Below, piece after piece: positions 16,000-26,352 of a stretch of DNA of 64,000 bases. Where the stretch lies: contig JAUVYV010000013.1 in assembly GCA_030602885.1 (NCBI GenBank), positions 1-64,000 on the forward strand. The letters run 5' to 3'. The notes under the pieces are model-generated. The model ran no database searches. It saw nothing but the letters and a program-made list of their open reading frames with translations, and was not told the DNA's origin. Origin of the DNA: Phycisphaerales bacterium. GTDB taxonomy: Bacteria > Planctomycetota > Phycisphaerae > Sedimentisphaerales > Anaerobacaceae. The translations under genes were made by a program, and so were the position numbers. Every line of letters begins with the position of its first letter. Within the stretch, counting starts at the first letter, position 1.

Positions 16000-18330
16000 A
16001 TGAAGGTCGGCAGAAGATTAACTCTCGGCTTTGCAGTTATTGTCGTGTGTGTATTCGCGGCAATCACTCTTTCATTAAGTCTCTTCGGGACGATTCGTGA
16101 AAAATGCAGCTTGCTGAATGAAGATATTGTTCCCGGTGCAATTGCAATGGCGGATATGGACGGCACAGCCTTTTATGCAACCGTTGAGCTTACGGAATAC
16201 ATTCTCCACGGCCAGGCGGAAAACAGGGAGAATGTCGAGACAGCAATCCAAATGCTTAACAAGACCGGGCTCAAACACGCCGAGTACGAAAGACATATTG
16301 GCGCCGAAGATCGCGAGGCAGCCCAAAAAATACTCTCGGCAATCGACAGATTGAGTTCAGTGGCCGGAAAAGTCATGGCTCTTAAAGACGCCGGAGCGGG
16401 CCTTGATGAGTTACTTAAAATGGAGCAGAGGGATGTGCATCCCGCCGTAAAGTCGCTGCTGGAGCTGTCCAGGCGGCACAAGGCGGTTCATATGGAAGAG
16501 CTGGCGGCAGCCGAAGAGACAGTTGGCAATGCACACACTTTGCTGGTGCGAGCCAGTCTGGTGGTAGGTGTGCTTATCGCGGCTCTGGCCATTGTTAGTG
16601 CATCTGTCACGACACGGTCGATAGTAAAGCCGCTTCATGCGCTGCACAAAGGCGCTGAAAAAATAGGCCTGGGCGATTTAAACTATAAGGTTGCCACAGG
16701 TGCGAAAGACGAAATCGGACAGCTTTCGCGCGCATTTGACGAAATGACAGAGAACTTAAAGCACACTACCACCTCGATAGCCGGTCTCGAGCAGGAAGTG
16801 GACCGGCGCAGGCGGACGGAGCAGCAGTTGCAGGAGAGCGAAGAGAGATTTCAGCTTGCATTGAAGGGGGCTGATTTGGGCACCTGGGACTCGAACATCC
16901 GGACCGGCAGGGTGGTCGTTAACAAACGCTGGGCTCAAATGTTAGGATATGAACTCGAGGAGATTGCCCAGGATATCGGCTCGTGGGAAAAACTGGTTCA
17001 TCCGGACGATATGCCCATAGTGAATGAGAAGTGGAATGCTCATCTTGAAGGGCGCACATCGTTCTATGAAGCTGAGATGAGGATGAAGAGCAAATCCGGC
17101 CGGTGGATATGGATTGCTGACCGGGGCAGAGTTTTTGAGTGGGACAAAGACGGCAACCCGCTTCGTGCGCTGGGTACACATCTTGATATTACCGAGCGAA
17201 AGGCAAGCGAAGAGAAATACAGAATCTTATTCGAGTCTTCAAGAGATGCAATTATGATGCTTGCTCCCCCCACCTGGAGGTTTACCGCAGGCAATGATGC
17301 GACTGTCAAGCTGTTTGAGGCCGGCAACGAAGACGAGTTTACCAGCAAAAGGCCGTGGGATATCTCTCCCGAATATCAGCCCGACGGACAGCTCTCCGCA
17401 GACAAAGCCAAGAAGATGATAGAGAAGGCAATGAACGAAGGTTCTAATTTCTTCGAGTGGACACATAAACGACTTAACGGCGAGGAATTCCCGGCTACTG
17501 TCCTGCTGACCAGGATTGAATTGGCCGGCACCAAGCTGCTGCAGGCGACGATGCGCGACATCACGGTGCAGAAAAGAGCAGAAGAGGTACAGGCCAAACT
17601 TCTTGAGCAGATACAAAACGTGAACAACGAATTGAAGGACTTCGCTTACGTTGTCTCGCACGATTTGAAGGCGCCTCTGAGAGGCATCAAGGCATTGACT
17701 CAATGGCTGTCAACGGATTACGGCGACAAGTTCGACGAGGAAGGCACTGAGCAGATGGCCCTGCTCGTCAATCGCGTTGACCGGATGCAAAACCTGATTG
17801 ACGGCATCCTCCAATACTCAAGAGTTGGCCGCACTGAGGAAAAGCACGTGGAAATTGACCTGAACAAACTGCTTCCCAGTGTCATTGATATGGTATCTCC
17901 TCCTGAGAATATCGAAATCACCGTCGATGAGAATCTCCCGACGATTGCCTGTGAAAGAACACGGATAACACAAATCTTCGAGAACCTGCTCAGTAACGCC
18001 GTCAAGTATATGGACAAGCCGGAGGGCAGGATAAGGATCGGTTGTGACGATGAGGGTGACTTCTGGAAATTCAGCGTGGCCGATAACGGTCCCGGAATCG
18101 AACAGCAGCACTTCGAGAGGATATTTAGGATATTCCAGACGCTCCAGGCACGTGACGAGCTTGAGAGCACAGGTGTGGGACTTACTGTAACAAAGAAGGT
18201 TGTCGAGCTATACGGCGGCAATATCTGGCTCGAGTCCGAAGTTGGCAAAGGAACCACATTCTTCTTCACCCTGCCCAGGCACGATGTGGCGTCGGTCCAT
18301 GAGACCGCCGAGGCCGCAGCAACAACCTGA
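16000..18330 (+). CDS. Membrane PAS-domain sensor histidine kinase
   Basis: About 776 residues. A first membrane helix (residues 5-30), an extracytoplasmic helical region to about 185, a second helix (LVVGVLIAALAIVSA), then a HAMP linker (TRSIVKPLHALHKGAEKIG). Two PAS domains follow (about 285-400 and 410-530; WIWIADRGRVFEWD is a PAS/PAC signature). Next comes HisKA with the phospho-acceptor His554 in VVSHDLKAPLRG and a HATPase domain (FENLLSNAVKYMD N-box, DNGPGI G1 box, GVGLTVTKKV G2). The C-terminus ends right after the ATPase domain, so the response regulator is elsewhere. An ATG at 16000 or a TTG two codons earlier are both possible. Confidence 0.9.
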   Translation: MKVGRRLTLGFAVIVVCVFAAITLSLSLFGTIREKCSLLNEDIVPGAIAMADMDGTAFYATVELTEYILHGQAENRENVETAIQMLNKTGLKHAEYERHIGAEDREAAQKILSAIDRLSSVAGKVMALKDAGAGLDELLKMEQRDVHPAVKSLLELSRRHKAVHMEELAAAEETVGNAHTLLVRASLVVGVLIAALAIVSASVTTRSIVKPLHALHKGAEKIGLGDLNYKVATGAKDEIGQLSRAFDEMTENLKHTTTSIAGLEQEVDRRRRTEQQLQESEERFQLALKGADLGTWDSNIRTGRVVVNKRWAQMLGYELEEIAQDIGSWEKLVHPDDMPIVNEKWNAHLEGRTSFYEAEMRMKSKSGRWIWIADRGRVFEWDKDGNPLRALGTHLDITERKASEEKYRILFESSRDAIMMLAPPTWRFTAGNDATVKLFEAGNEDEFTSKRPWDISPEYQPDGQLSADKAKKMIEKAMNEGSNFFEWTHKRLNGEEFPATVLLTRIELAGTKLLQATMRDITVQKRAEEVQAKLLEQIQNVNNELKDFAYVVSHDLKAPLRGIKALTQWLSTDYGDKFDEEGTEQMALLVNRVDRMQNLIDGILQYSRVGRTEEKHVEIDLNKLLPSVIDMVSPPENIEITVDENLPTIACERTRITQIFENLLSNAVKYMDKPEGRIRIGCDDEGDFWKFSVADNGPGIEQQHFERIFRIFQTLQARDELESTGVGLTVTKKVVELYGGNIWLESEVGKGTTFFFTLPRHDVASVHETAEAAATT

Positions 18331-18429
18331 AACAACTGCAGACAGAACCGTCTCTAAACAAGCACCGCAACCGGCTCCACCACATATGCTCTCTTGAAAA
18401 GCAGCTCTTGTCCGGCTATCATACCTCGG

Positions 18430-18915
18430 ATGACAGCTAAAATCCATAAGGACAGAAGCGCCGACGGTTCGGTCACGGTCAACAAGAAGGCATACAGGAA
18501 CTTCGAGCTGGTGGACAGGTTCGAAGCTGGTATGCAGCTTTTGGGCAGCGAGGTCAAGTCCCTGCGAGGTGGCCAGGCGGATTTGACCGGCTCCTATGCC
18601 AGAGTTGCCGGCGACCAATGCTGGCTCGTCGGCGCCAGTATCGCACAGTATCAGCAGGCCGGCATAATGAATCACGACCCGACCAGAAAAAGAAGACTGC
18701 TGCTTCACAAATCGGAAATTCGAAAAATAACCACAAAGCTGGAGCAGCGAGGGTTTACTCTTGTTCCTCTGCGTATATACTTCAATGATAGGGGCTTTGC
18801 CAAAATCGAGCTGGCCCTTGCCAGAGGCAAGAGGCAATACGATAAGCGCGCAGCAATGGCTGAACGCGAGCAAAAGAAAGACGTCAACAGAAGCATGAAA
18901 AAATATCGCAGGTAG
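18430..18915 (+). CDS. smpB: SsrA-binding protein SmpB
   Basis: 161 residues from the ATG at 18430, the usual SmpB length. Conserved pieces are NKKAYRNFELVDRFEAGMQL, LGSEVKSLRGGQADL, the HDPTRKRRLLLHKSEI segment and the basic C-terminal tail (AMAEREQKKDVNRSMKKY). SmpB brings tmRNA to stalled ribosomes; no tmRNA gene is visible in this window. It is the first gene of a plus-strand run with the DUF1844 gene and trpC. Confidence 0.95.
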   Translation: MTAKIHKDRSADGSVTVNKKAYRNFELVDRFEAGMQLLGSEVKSLRGGQADLTGSYARVAGDQCWLVGASIAQYQQAGIMNHDPTRKRRLLLHKSEIRKITTKLEQRGFTLVPLRIYFNDRGFAKIELALARGKRQYDKRAAMAEREQKKDVNRSMKKYRR

Positions 18916-18987
18916 CCCGCGGCCGGCGACTGTAATCGCCGCTCCCTCGGTTGCCTGCCGTCAATCAAGAGGAAGGGATTGTGGATT

Positions 18988-19383
18988 ATGGCTGAGGAAA
19001 ATAAGAAAAACGAAAAAAAGATCATAGTGGACGAGGATTGGAAGCAGGAAGCGCAAAAGGAAAAAGAGGTACTTTCTGCACAACAAGAGACGGACAAAGA
19101 CAGGGAAAGAGCCGAGCAGCAGAAACGCCGTGAGCCGCTTCCAAAAGGCAGTTTGGCGGCTCTGATCAGTATGCTTGTCACGCAGGCGCTGTTTTCTCTG
19201 GGCGTTATCAAAGTGCAGGGCCAGGAGGACAGAGAGCCGGACCTCGAGCTGGCAAAATACAACATCGATATGCTGGAGATACTCGAAGAGAAGACAAAGG
19301 GCAACCTTAGCGAGGCGGAACAAAAAGCGCTTTCGGCCGCTCTTAACGAAGTCCGCATGGCTTATGTGAAAATCGCAGGGTAG
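18988..19383 (+). CDS. DUF1844 domain protein
   Basis: 131 residues. The first 60 are highly charged (Lys/Glu-rich, probably disordered). The remainder matches DUF1844: SLAALISMLVTQALFSLGVI, then a helical part with LAKYNIDMLEILEEKT and a C-terminal EVRMAYVK. The function of this small acidic family is unknown; it is common in planctomycetes and related phyla. It lies 6 bases before trpC, so the two are cotranscribed. Confidence 0.85.
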   Translation: MAEENKKNEKKIIVDEDWKQEAQKEKEVLSAQQETDKDRERAEQQKRREPLPKGSLAALISMLVTQALFSLGVIKVQGQEDREPDLELAKYNIDMLEILEEKTKGNLSEAEQKALSAALNEVRMAYVKIAG

Positions 19384-19389
19384 TAAAGT

Positions 19390-20193
19390 TTGGCGAATAT
19401 ATTAGACAAAATCATCGCAGACAAAAGAATCGAGGTCGAGAAACGGCGCGACGAAAAAGACTTCGACGAGCTTAAGCGACAAGTTCGCTCGATGCCGAAG
19501 TGCCGCAACTTCTACAAGGCCGTCACCAAACCGAACCGCCGGGGACTCAATGTTATTGCCGAAATAAAAAAGGCCTCACCTTCGGCCGGCATTATTCGAC
19601 AAAACTTCGACCCCGTGACAATCGCAAAGGTTTACAACGACTGCGGGGCCGACGCCATCAGTGTCCTCACCGATGAAAAATACTTCCAGGGCCGGCTTGA
19701 GTATGTCCGTCAGGTCAAAGAAGCGGTCGAGGTGCCCATCCTGCGCAAGGACTTTATCATCGACCTCTGGCAGGTTTACGAATCCCGCGCAGCAGACGCC
19801 GACGCAATACTGCTCATAGCAGAGGCACTCAGGCCCGGCGAGCTGATGGATTTGATGATAGCCGCCGCTGAACTGACACTGACCGTGCTTCTGGAGGTCC
19901 ACAGCGCCGACACACTGCTGCAGGTGCGCAGCTTAATCGGTTTTCCCAAGACCGGCTACAGCGTGCTCGGCATCAATAATCGCGACCTTACAACGATGAA
20001 GGTTGACCTGAATACCACCAGCCGTCTGGCCGAGCTCGCCGACAGCAAAAACGAGCTGGTCGCCGAGAGCGGTATAAAAACCCGTGCAGATGTCGAGAAG
20101 CTAAGGGACATCGGCGTCAGGGCCGTTTTGATTGGTCAGACGCTGTGTGAAAGCCCCAACATTGAAGACAAATTCACCGAGCTGTTCGGCTGA
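19390..20193 (+). CDS. trpC: Indole-3-glycerol-phosphate synthase
   Basis: 267 residues, single-domain TrpC of normal length, closing the indole ring in tryptophan synthesis. The TIM-barrel landmarks are VIAEIKKASPSAGII, ISVLTDEKYFQG, PILRKDFIID, LLIAEAL, LLEVHS, LGINNRDLTT and AESGIKTRADVEKL. The start is TTG, fixed by the conserved N-terminal LDKIIADKR. The other trp genes are not adjacent. It is followed 6 bases later by the TauE-like exporter. Confidence 0.96.
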   Translation: MANILDKIIADKRIEVEKRRDEKDFDELKRQVRSMPKCRNFYKAVTKPNRRGLNVIAEIKKASPSAGIIRQNFDPVTIAKVYNDCGADAISVLTDEKYFQGRLEYVRQVKEAVEVPILRKDFIIDLWQVYESRAADADAILLIAEALRPGELMDLMIAAAELTLTVLLEVHSADTLLQVRSLIGFPKTGYSVLGINNRDLTTMKVDLNTTSRLAELADSKNELVAESGIKTRADVEKLRDIGVRAVLIGQTLCESPNIEDKFTELFG

Positions 20194-20199
20194 GGACAA

Positions 20200-21003
20200 A
20201 TGTACTATCTGGCTTTGGCTGTGATTGGCGTTGCGATGGGAATCTTCGGCGGGCTGCTCGGCGTCGGCGGCTCGATAGTAATGATACCCGCCCTCGTCTT
20301 TGCCTTCGGTGAAAACGAGCATCTTTACCAGGCCTCGGCGATGATATGCAATTTCTTTGTCGGAGGCGTATCCGCGCTGGTGCACAAGGAAGCAAACGTG
20401 CTCGTAACGGATGTAGTCAAGTTGCTCATACCGTCGGCGGCCGTCGGGACACTAATAGGCGTGGCCGCCAGCAACAGTTTTATCTTCGCCGGGGCAAACA
20501 GCTACCTGCTCGCTCGTGTCTATGGCGTATTCCTGCTCTATGTGATTTTCTACAATCTGCCGCGGTTCGGCAAATCGAGGGGCGGCTCGGACGGATTTGA
20601 CATATCCGCAACGAAACGGTCCGCCCCGCTGACAATTCTGTCGGGCCTGCTGACCGGCATACCCGCCGGGCTGCTTGGCATCGGCGGCGGAATCGCCTGT
20701 GTCCCCGCCCAGCAGTTTTTCCTGAAGATGCCTTTGAAAAGGGCTATCGCCAACTCCGCTGCGACCATCGCCGCAATTGCCGTCGTCGGAGCATTCTACA
20801 AAAACATAACGCTGCCTCAGCACAGCATACTCGTATCGGATTCGCTGAAGATTGCCGCCGTGATTATACCGGGTGCCGTTGCCGGCGCTTTTCTGGGCGG
20901 TCGAATCATGCACAAGCTGCCGGTGAACGCAGTCAGGGCCGTCTTTATTTTGCTCGCAGCGGCTGCCTGCTACAAAATGCTCACCGTAGCGCCCGGCCAT
21001 TGA
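20200..21003 (+). CDS. TauE/SafE (UPF0721) family membrane transporter
   Basis: 267 residues with about eight hydrophobic helices in two related halves. Each half has the family glycine motif (GIFGGLLGVGGSIVMIPAL near residue 10 and GIPAGLLGIGGGIACVPA near 150). Members export sulfite, sulfoacetate or related anions, but substrate specificity cannot be read here. It sits tight behind trpC and converges on glnS. Confidence 0.88.
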   Translation: MYYLALAVIGVAMGIFGGLLGVGGSIVMIPALVFAFGENEHLYQASAMICNFFVGGVSALVHKEANVLVTDVVKLLIPSAAVGTLIGVAASNSFIFAGANSYLLARVYGVFLLYVIFYNLPRFGKSRGGSDGFDISATKRSAPLTILSGLLTGIPAGLLGIGGGIACVPAQQFFLKMPLKRAIANSAATIAAIAVVGAFYKNITLPQHSILVSDSLKIAAVIIPGAVAGAFLGGRIMHKLPVNAVRAVFILLAAAACYKMLTVAPGH

Positions 21004-21063
21004 GCCGGCAAATCATATCCCACAAAAAGAAACGCACACCATATAAAGTCAGTCTCAACGCGT

Positions 21064-22791
21064 TTATTTCTGCAGCTTCTGCGCCTTGCGGATTTTTGCC
21101 CAGGTGTCGCGCAAGGCGGCGGTGCGGTTGAAGATGAGTTTGTCCTCGCTGCTGTCGGGGTCCACACAAAAATAGCCCAACCGTTCGAACTGGAATCTAT
21201 TTAGCGGCCCGGCTTCTTTTAAGCTCGGCTCGACAAAACAGTCGGTGAGGACTTCGAGCGAATTGGGGTTCAGATTAGCCTTGAAGTCCTGACCGTCTTC
21301 TGCTTCGTTCGGGTTTTCCTTTGTGAAGAGATTATCATAGAGCCGTACCTCCGCCTTGAGCGCATGGGCTGCCGATACCCAATGAAGTGTGGCTTTGACC
21401 TTTCGCCCGTCCGGTGCGTCTCCGCCTTGCGTCGCAGGGTCATACGTACAGTGCAGCTCGACGATATTGCCGTCGGCGTCTTTGATTACGTCGGTGCAGG
21501 TAACGAAGTATGCGTAGCGCAGGCGCACTTCCCTGCCCGGAGCAAGCCGATAGAATTTTTTTGGCGGCTCTTCGATGAAGTCTTCTCGCTCGATATAGAG
21601 TTCCCGCGAGAATGGAACTTTGCGTGTCCCCGCCGAGGGGTCTTCGGGATTGTTTACGGCATCCAGCTCTTCAGTTTTGTCTTCAGGGTAGTTCTCTATA
21701 ATGACTTTCAACGGCCGCAGTACGGCCATCACACGCGCCGACGTCTTATTCAAATCCTCACGCAGGCAGTGTTCGAGCAGGGCGATATCGATTGTGCTGT
21801 TGAACTTATTGACGCTTATCACTTTGCAAAAGCTTCGGATGGCCTCTGGCGAATAGCCGCGCCGCCGCATACCGCAGATGGTCGGCATCCGCGGGTCGTC
21901 CCAGCCGCTGACCAGACCCTCCTGCACTAATTGCAGCAGCTTTCGCTTGCTCATCACGGTATAGCTCAGATTCAGCCGGGCGAACTCAATCTGCTGCGGA
22001 TGATAAACGCCCAGCGCATCGAGGAACCAGTCGTACAATGGCCGATGATTCTCGAATTCGAGCGTGCATATCGAATGAGTTATCTTTTCGACCGAATCCT
22101 CCAGCCCGTGCGCCCAGTCGTACGTCGGATAGATGCACCACTTATCACCGGTGCGGTGATGACTCGCATGGACAATCCGATACATGATCGGGTCTCGCAG
22201 ATTCAGGTTCGGATTCGCCATATCAATCTTCGCCCGCAGCGTTCGCGAGCCATCGGGAAATTCGCCTGCCCGCATCCGCTCCAACAAATCGAGATTTTCC
22301 TCGATGCCGCGGTTACGATAGGGGCTGTCCCTGCCCGGCTCGGTCAGCGTGCCGCGATACTCTCTCATCTCATCGGCGCCGAGGTCGCAGACGTAGGCCT
22401 TGCCCGCCTTTACTAACTGAACCGCGTACTGATACATCTGCTCGAAATAATCAGATGCGAAATACAGCCGGCCCTCCCAGTCCCAGCCGAGCCACCTGAT
22501 GTCCTCGATGATTGAATCGACATACTCCTGCTCTTCCTTTTGGGGATTGGTATCATCGAAACGCAGATTGCAGGTGCCGCCGAACTCGGCCGCGATACCG
22601 AAATTCAGACAGATGCTCTTTGCATGGCCGATATGCAGATAGCCATTTGGCTCGGGCGGAAATCGCGTCGCCACCCGCCCGTCCCACTTACCCGTCTTGC
22701 AGTCCTCGGCAACAATGCTTCGCACAAAATCCAGCCGGGCATCGCCTGTGTCCTGGCCGTCGCTGTTCTTTCTACTATTTACCGCCGCCAC
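21064..22791 (-). CDS. glnS: Glutaminyl-tRNA synthetase
   Basis: 575 residues. Class I signatures: [20 protein letters not shown] (HIGH) near 45 and VMSKRKLL near 280 (the MSK loop). The beta-barrel anticodon-binding half follows, with the C-terminal [17 protein letters not shown]. Presence of GlnRS means Gln-tRNA is charged directly. It starts with GTG, GAAAGGG upstream. It is divergent from gltX with 374 bases between, so the two Glu/Gln synthetases share a regulatory region. Confidence 0.96.
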   Translation of the reverse strand: MAAVNSRKNSDGQDTGDARLDFVRSIVAEDCKTGKWDGRVATRFPPEPNGYLHIGHAKSICLNFGIAAEFGGTCNLRFDDTNPQKEEQEYVDSIIEDIRWLGWDWEGRLYFASDYFEQMYQYAVQLVKAGKAYVCDLGADEMREYRGTLTEPGRDSPYRNRGIEENLDLLERMRAGEFPDGSRTLRAKIDMANPNLNLRDPIMYRIVHASHHRTGDKWCIYPTYDWAHGLEDSVEKITHSICTLEFENHRPLYDWFLDALGVYHPQQIEFARLNLSYTVMSKRKLLQLVQEGLVSGWDDPRMPTICGMRRRGYSPEAIRSFCKVISVNKFNSTIDIALLEHCLREDLNKTSARVMAVLRPLKVIIENYPEDKTEELDAVNNPEDPSAGTRKVPFSRELYIEREDFIEEPPKKFYRLAPGREVRLRYAYFVTCTDVIKDADGNIVELHCTYDPATQGGDAPDGRKVKATLHWVSAAHALKAEVRLYDNLFTKENPNEAEDGQDFKANLNPNSLEVLTDCFVEPSLKEAGPLNRFQFERLGYFCVDPDSSEDKLIFNRTAALRDTWAKIRKAQKLQK

Positions 22792-23165
22792 TGTTAAAAC
22801 CCTTTCTCAGAAGGATGATGTTTATCAGTCTTGCGGATATTTTCCAGGCAACTTAGCAGATTACCTCAGCTTTGTCCACGATTGTCGATACTGCTTTGGT
22901 CGGATTGCGCAAAATCGACGACAATCCGAAAGTACGAATAATGACTTGGCTCTAAGTTGCCAACCCCAGCGGCTCAGTCAGCAATCGCCCCGTTACCTGC
23001 GAACCAAACAGAACGCCGAACGCGACGGATAAGCCGCTCTGCGAAAGGGTCTGTGATGAACTGCCGAACCCAACTTGCTCCCCGGCGTATCTGTTTTCTT
23101 GACAGGGGCAGGTCCGTAGCTTACCCTACCGTTTCACTTTAGTTTATACCGAGGAAACATAAGTT
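22792..23165. other. Shared divergent promoter region of glnS and gltX
   Basis: No gene is seen. On the plus strand an exact TTGACA at 23099-23104 could serve gltX, but the hexamer 17 bases on (TACCCT) is a poor -10. No T-box, tRNA-like fold or long hairpin was recognised. Confidence 0.4.
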
Positions 23166-24803
23166 ATGATGCAGAAGGTAGTAACGCGATTTGCGCCGTC
23201 GCCGACGGGTTATCTGCATATAGGCGGAGCAAGGACCGCACTGTTCAACTGGCTTTTGGCCAGGAAAGCAGGCGGGGTGTTCATTCTGCGCATCGAAGAT
23301 ACGGACACAAAACGCAACACACCCACGGCTATGCAGCAGGTCATCAGCGACCTAAAATGGCTCGGCATCGACTGGGACGAGGGGCCAGAAGCTGACGGGC
23401 CCAATGGACCATACTTTCAGTCCCAGCGGAAAGACATATACGACAGATACGTAAGGCAACTGCTCGATGCGGGAAAGGCCTACTACTGCTTCGAGACACA
23501 GCAAGAACTTGACGCAATGCGTAAGCAGGCAGAAGCGCAAAAGAAGGGTTTTCTCTACCCAAGACCTGATGTTTTCCCAACCGAAGCCAACGCCGAAAAG
23601 GCGCGTGCCGAAGGCAAATCCGTCACGGTGCGATTCGCAATGCCCGATGAGACAATCGTTGTCAACGACGTTGTTCGCGGCGAGGTGACATTCAACGGCA
23701 GCGAGCTGGGCGATTTTATCATTCAGAAAAGCGATGGCTTCCCAACATACAGCTTTGCCTGCGTCGTCGATGACGCACTTATGAAGGTCACGCACGTTAT
23801 ACGAGGCCAGGAGCACCTGATGAATACGCCGGGCCAGCAGACGCTCTGGAAAGCTCTCGAACTCGGCGAGCTGCCGAAATACGCACACATGTCGGTCACC
23901 ATCAGCGATAGTGGCGGCAAGCTTTCCAAACGCGAACGCCCAAAAGCGCTTCGCAACGCAGTAAAAGCCAAATCCGGCATCGACCTCGATGAGGTTGCAC
24001 GCATCGCCAATATCACCGTCGATGAGCTGAATGATTTTCTAAGGGGAAAGAGCACGCCAGATATGCCCGCCGTCGAGGCGATGGCCAGACACCTCGGCGT
24101 CGAGCTGCCCGAAATCAACGTCGTCGATTTCTTCAAGAGCGGCTATCTGCCTGAAGCACTCGTAAACTTCATTGCTCTGCTCGGCTGGAGCACCGGCGAC
24201 AAGCGCGAGATTATACCTATCGAAGAGCTTATCGAAAGCTTCGACCTCTCTCGCCTGACAAAATCCAACAGCTTATTCGACCGCGGCAAGCTCGTCGCCT
24301 TCAACACCGAGCATATCAAGATGCTCGGCCAGGAAAAACTGCGAACCCACCTAAGGGCCTATCTCGGAGTCATCGAATCGCCTGTAGCTTCTGCAGACGA
24401 CGAACTTCTTGACCGTCTCATCAGAATCTGTGAAGGGGCAAGAACGCTTGCTGACATCGAGCGCAAGTGCAGATTCCTCTTTATTGCCGATGACGAAATC
24501 CAGTACGACGAAAAGGCGGTAAAAAAAGTGTTGCTTAAAGGAGATGGCCTTGAAATGCTTAAAATCGTCGCCGATAAATTAGCTGTAATGGAGCAGTTTG
24601 CCGAAGAAGGTATCGAGAATATGCTGCGCTCTTTGGCAGAGGAAAAGCAGGTCGGCTTAGGCAAGGTCGCCCAGCCCCTCCGTGTCGCCATTACGGGCAC
24701 GACCATAAGCCCTCCCATCTTCGACTCCGTACAGATGTTGGGCAAGGAAAACACGTTAGCCAGAATCGATATCACGTTGAAAAAGTTCAGAACAGAAAAT
24801 TAG
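23166..24803 (+). CDS. gltX: Glutamyl-tRNA synthetase with ~59-residue insert after KLSKR
   Basis: 545 residues. RFAPSPTGYLHIGGARTALF (HIGH) opens the protein and KLSKRERP lies near 252. In ordinary GltX the KLSKR loop is followed within a few residues by a YLPEALLNYLALLGW-type segment. Here that segment (GYLPEALVNFIALLGW) comes only after an extra 59 residues or so (about 258-318). The insert includes LDEVARIANITVDELNDFL and AVEAMARHLGVE, a pattern resembling a Cro/XRE-type helix-turn-helix. The catalytic core and the anticodon-binding region are intact. It begins a plus-strand run through alaS; GAGG lies upstream of the ATG pair. Confidence 0.95.
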   Translation: MMQKVVTRFAPSPTGYLHIGGARTALFNWLLARKAGGVFILRIEDTDTKRNTPTAMQQVISDLKWLGIDWDEGPEADGPNGPYFQSQRKDIYDRYVRQLLDAGKAYYCFETQQELDAMRKQAEAQKKGFLYPRPDVFPTEANAEKARAEGKSVTVRFAMPDETIVVNDVVRGEVTFNGSELGDFIIQKSDGFPTYSFACVVDDALMKVTHVIRGQEHLMNTPGQQTLWKALELGELPKYAHMSVTISDSGGKLSKRERPKALRNAVKAKSGIDLDEVARIANITVDELNDFLRGKSTPDMPAVEAMARHLGVELPEINVVDFFKSGYLPEALVNFIALLGWSTGDKREIIPIEELIESFDLSRLTKSNSLFDRGKLVAFNTEHIKMLGQEKLRTHLRAYLGVIESPVASADDELLDRLIRICEGARTLADIERKCRFLFIADDEIQYDEKAVKKVLLKGDGLEMLKIVADKLAVMEQFAEEGIENMLRSLAEEKQVGLGKVAQPLRVAITGTTISPPIFDSVQMLGKENTLARIDITLKKFRTEN

Positions 24804-24819
24804 AGAAAGGATTTAAGAA

Positions 24820-25725
24820 GTGTCGCTATTGGTAACAGGTTCGATTGGGATTGATACGGTAAAGACCCCTTTTGGCGTCAGTGAGAATTGTCTGGGCGGC
24901 TCTGCCGTCTATTTCAGTATGGCGGCGAGCTTCTTCACTCCGGTCAGGTTCCTCGGTGCGGTCGGGGCAGACTGCCCGTTCGACTTAGCTGAGGTCTTTG
25001 AGGGCAGGGACATCGACCTCACAGGTCTTGAGATAAGGCCGAACAGCAAGACCTTCCGCTGGACCGGCTCCTACAAAGGCGCTATGGACCAGGCCACCAC
25101 CGAAGACGTCGAATTCAACGTCCTCGCCGAAGAGCCGCCGAAGGTGCCCGCCGAATTTACCGACAGCGAGTTCGTATTCCTCGCCAATACAACCCCCGCC
25201 CTTCAAATCCAATTACTCGACCAGCTCAACGAACCTACCTTTGTCGCCGCGGACACGATGAACTGCTGGATCAAAAATAACCTCGACGACCTCAAGACGC
25301 TCCTCAAAAGAATTGATTGCCTCATTATCAACGCCGACGAGGCAAGGATGCTGGCGGCTGAGGACAACGTCATAAAAGCCGGTGAGGTGATTCTCAAAAT
25401 GGGCCCGCGTGTCGCGGTAATCAAAAAGGGCGAGTCGGGCTCGATTCTATGCAGTGACGAAGGTGAGAGGTTCGTCTTGCCCGCCTACCCTGCCGGCGAA
25501 GTTATCGACCCCACCGGTGCAGGTGACAGCTTTGCCGGCGGAGTAATGGGCTATCTGGCCCGGCACGAAAAAACCGACTTCGCCACTCTCCGAAGGGCAA
25601 TCGCATACGGCACGGTGATAGCTTCATTCACCATTTCTGATTTCTCGCTTCAGGGCCTGCTCGCAGCGAATGGAGACTACATCGACAGCAGGCTGGAGGC
25701 CCTGAGGGAAATAACAACGTTTTAG
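24820..25725 (+). CDS. PfkB-family carbohydrate/nucleoside kinase
   Basis: 301 residues. PfkB signatures: LGGSAVYFSMAASFF near 28 (first glycine motif) and DPTGAGDSFAGGVMGY near 228 with the catalytic Asp of GAGD. It phosphorylates a sugar or nucleoside hydroxyl with ATP; the substrate is not clear from sequence. GTG start with AAGGA about 9 bases upstream, 16 bases after gltX, so probably one transcript. Confidence 0.88.
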   Translation: MSLLVTGSIGIDTVKTPFGVSENCLGGSAVYFSMAASFFTPVRFLGAVGADCPFDLAEVFEGRDIDLTGLEIRPNSKTFRWTGSYKGAMDQATTEDVEFNVLAEEPPKVPAEFTDSEFVFLANTTPALQIQLLDQLNEPTFVAADTMNCWIKNNLDDLKTLLKRIDCLIINADEARMLAAEDNVIKAGEVILKMGPRVAVIKKGESGSILCSDEGERFVLPAYPAGEVIDPTGAGDSFAGGVMGYLARHEKTDFATLRRAIAYGTVIASFTISDFSLQGLLAANGDYIDSRLEALREITTF

Positions 25726-25740
25726 AGGGCGGAACCAATT

Positions 25741-26352
25741 GTGCGCTGTTTCATAGCAATAGATATTGATGAGCAGACTCGTACGGCCATTGAACATTTG
25801 CAGAAGGAGCTTGCGAGCAAGGTCGATATCAAGAAAAGCGATGTCAAATGGGTAGACCCCAACAATATTCACCTGACGCTGAAATTCCTCGGCGAGATCA
25901 AAGACAAGCAGGTCGTCCAGGCCTGCGACATAACCAAAGAGGTCGCAGCGCGACACACCGGCTTCGATATCGACATCGAGAAAGTCGGCTGCTTCGGCGG
26001 CAGAACCGCAAGAGTCGTGTGGGTCGGCACCGGCCAGGGCAGCGATAAGCTCTCCGAGCTGCAAAAGTACCTCGATCAGCAACTGACGCAGGCCGGATTT
26101 GCTGAGGAGAATCGTGCCTTCTGGGCCCATCTAACCCTATGCAGAATCAGAAATCCAAAGGCCGGCATAAAACTTGCCCAGCTCGTCGAGGATTACACGG
26201 ATTATAAGCTCAGCACGATCTCAGCCGATGCGATTTCGGTTTACCAAAGCCAGTTGACACCACAGGGTCCAATTTATACCCTATTGGCAGAACATAGTCT
26301 TCTAATAACCAACTCACAGACTTACGGAGATTGCGGAAATGGCAAAAGCTAA
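25741..26352 (+). CDS. thpR: RNA 2',3'-cyclic phosphodiesterase
   Basis: 203 residues of the 2H phosphoesterase (LigT/ThpR) family. The two catalytic HxTx motifs are visible as HLTLKFLGE near 41 and HLTLCRI near 127. It opens 2',3'-cyclic ends of RNA. GTG start; the 3' end overlaps recA by 14 bases in another frame, consistent with cotranscription and coupling. Confidence 0.92.
   Translation: MRCFIAIDIDEQTRTAIEHLQKELASKVDIKKSDVKWVDPNNIHLTLKFLGEIKDKQVVQACDITKEVAARHTGFDIDIEKVGCFGGRTARVVWVGTGQGSDKLSELQKYLDQQLTQAGFAEENRAFWAHLTLCRIRNPKAGIKLAQLVEDYTDYKLSTISADAISVYQSQLTPQGPIYTLLAEHSLLITNSQTYGDCGNGKS

Noticed and set aside
22792-23165. T-box leader or tRNA between the two tRNA synthetase genes
   Set aside because: No T-box core, no T-arm pattern and no cloverleaf could be built.
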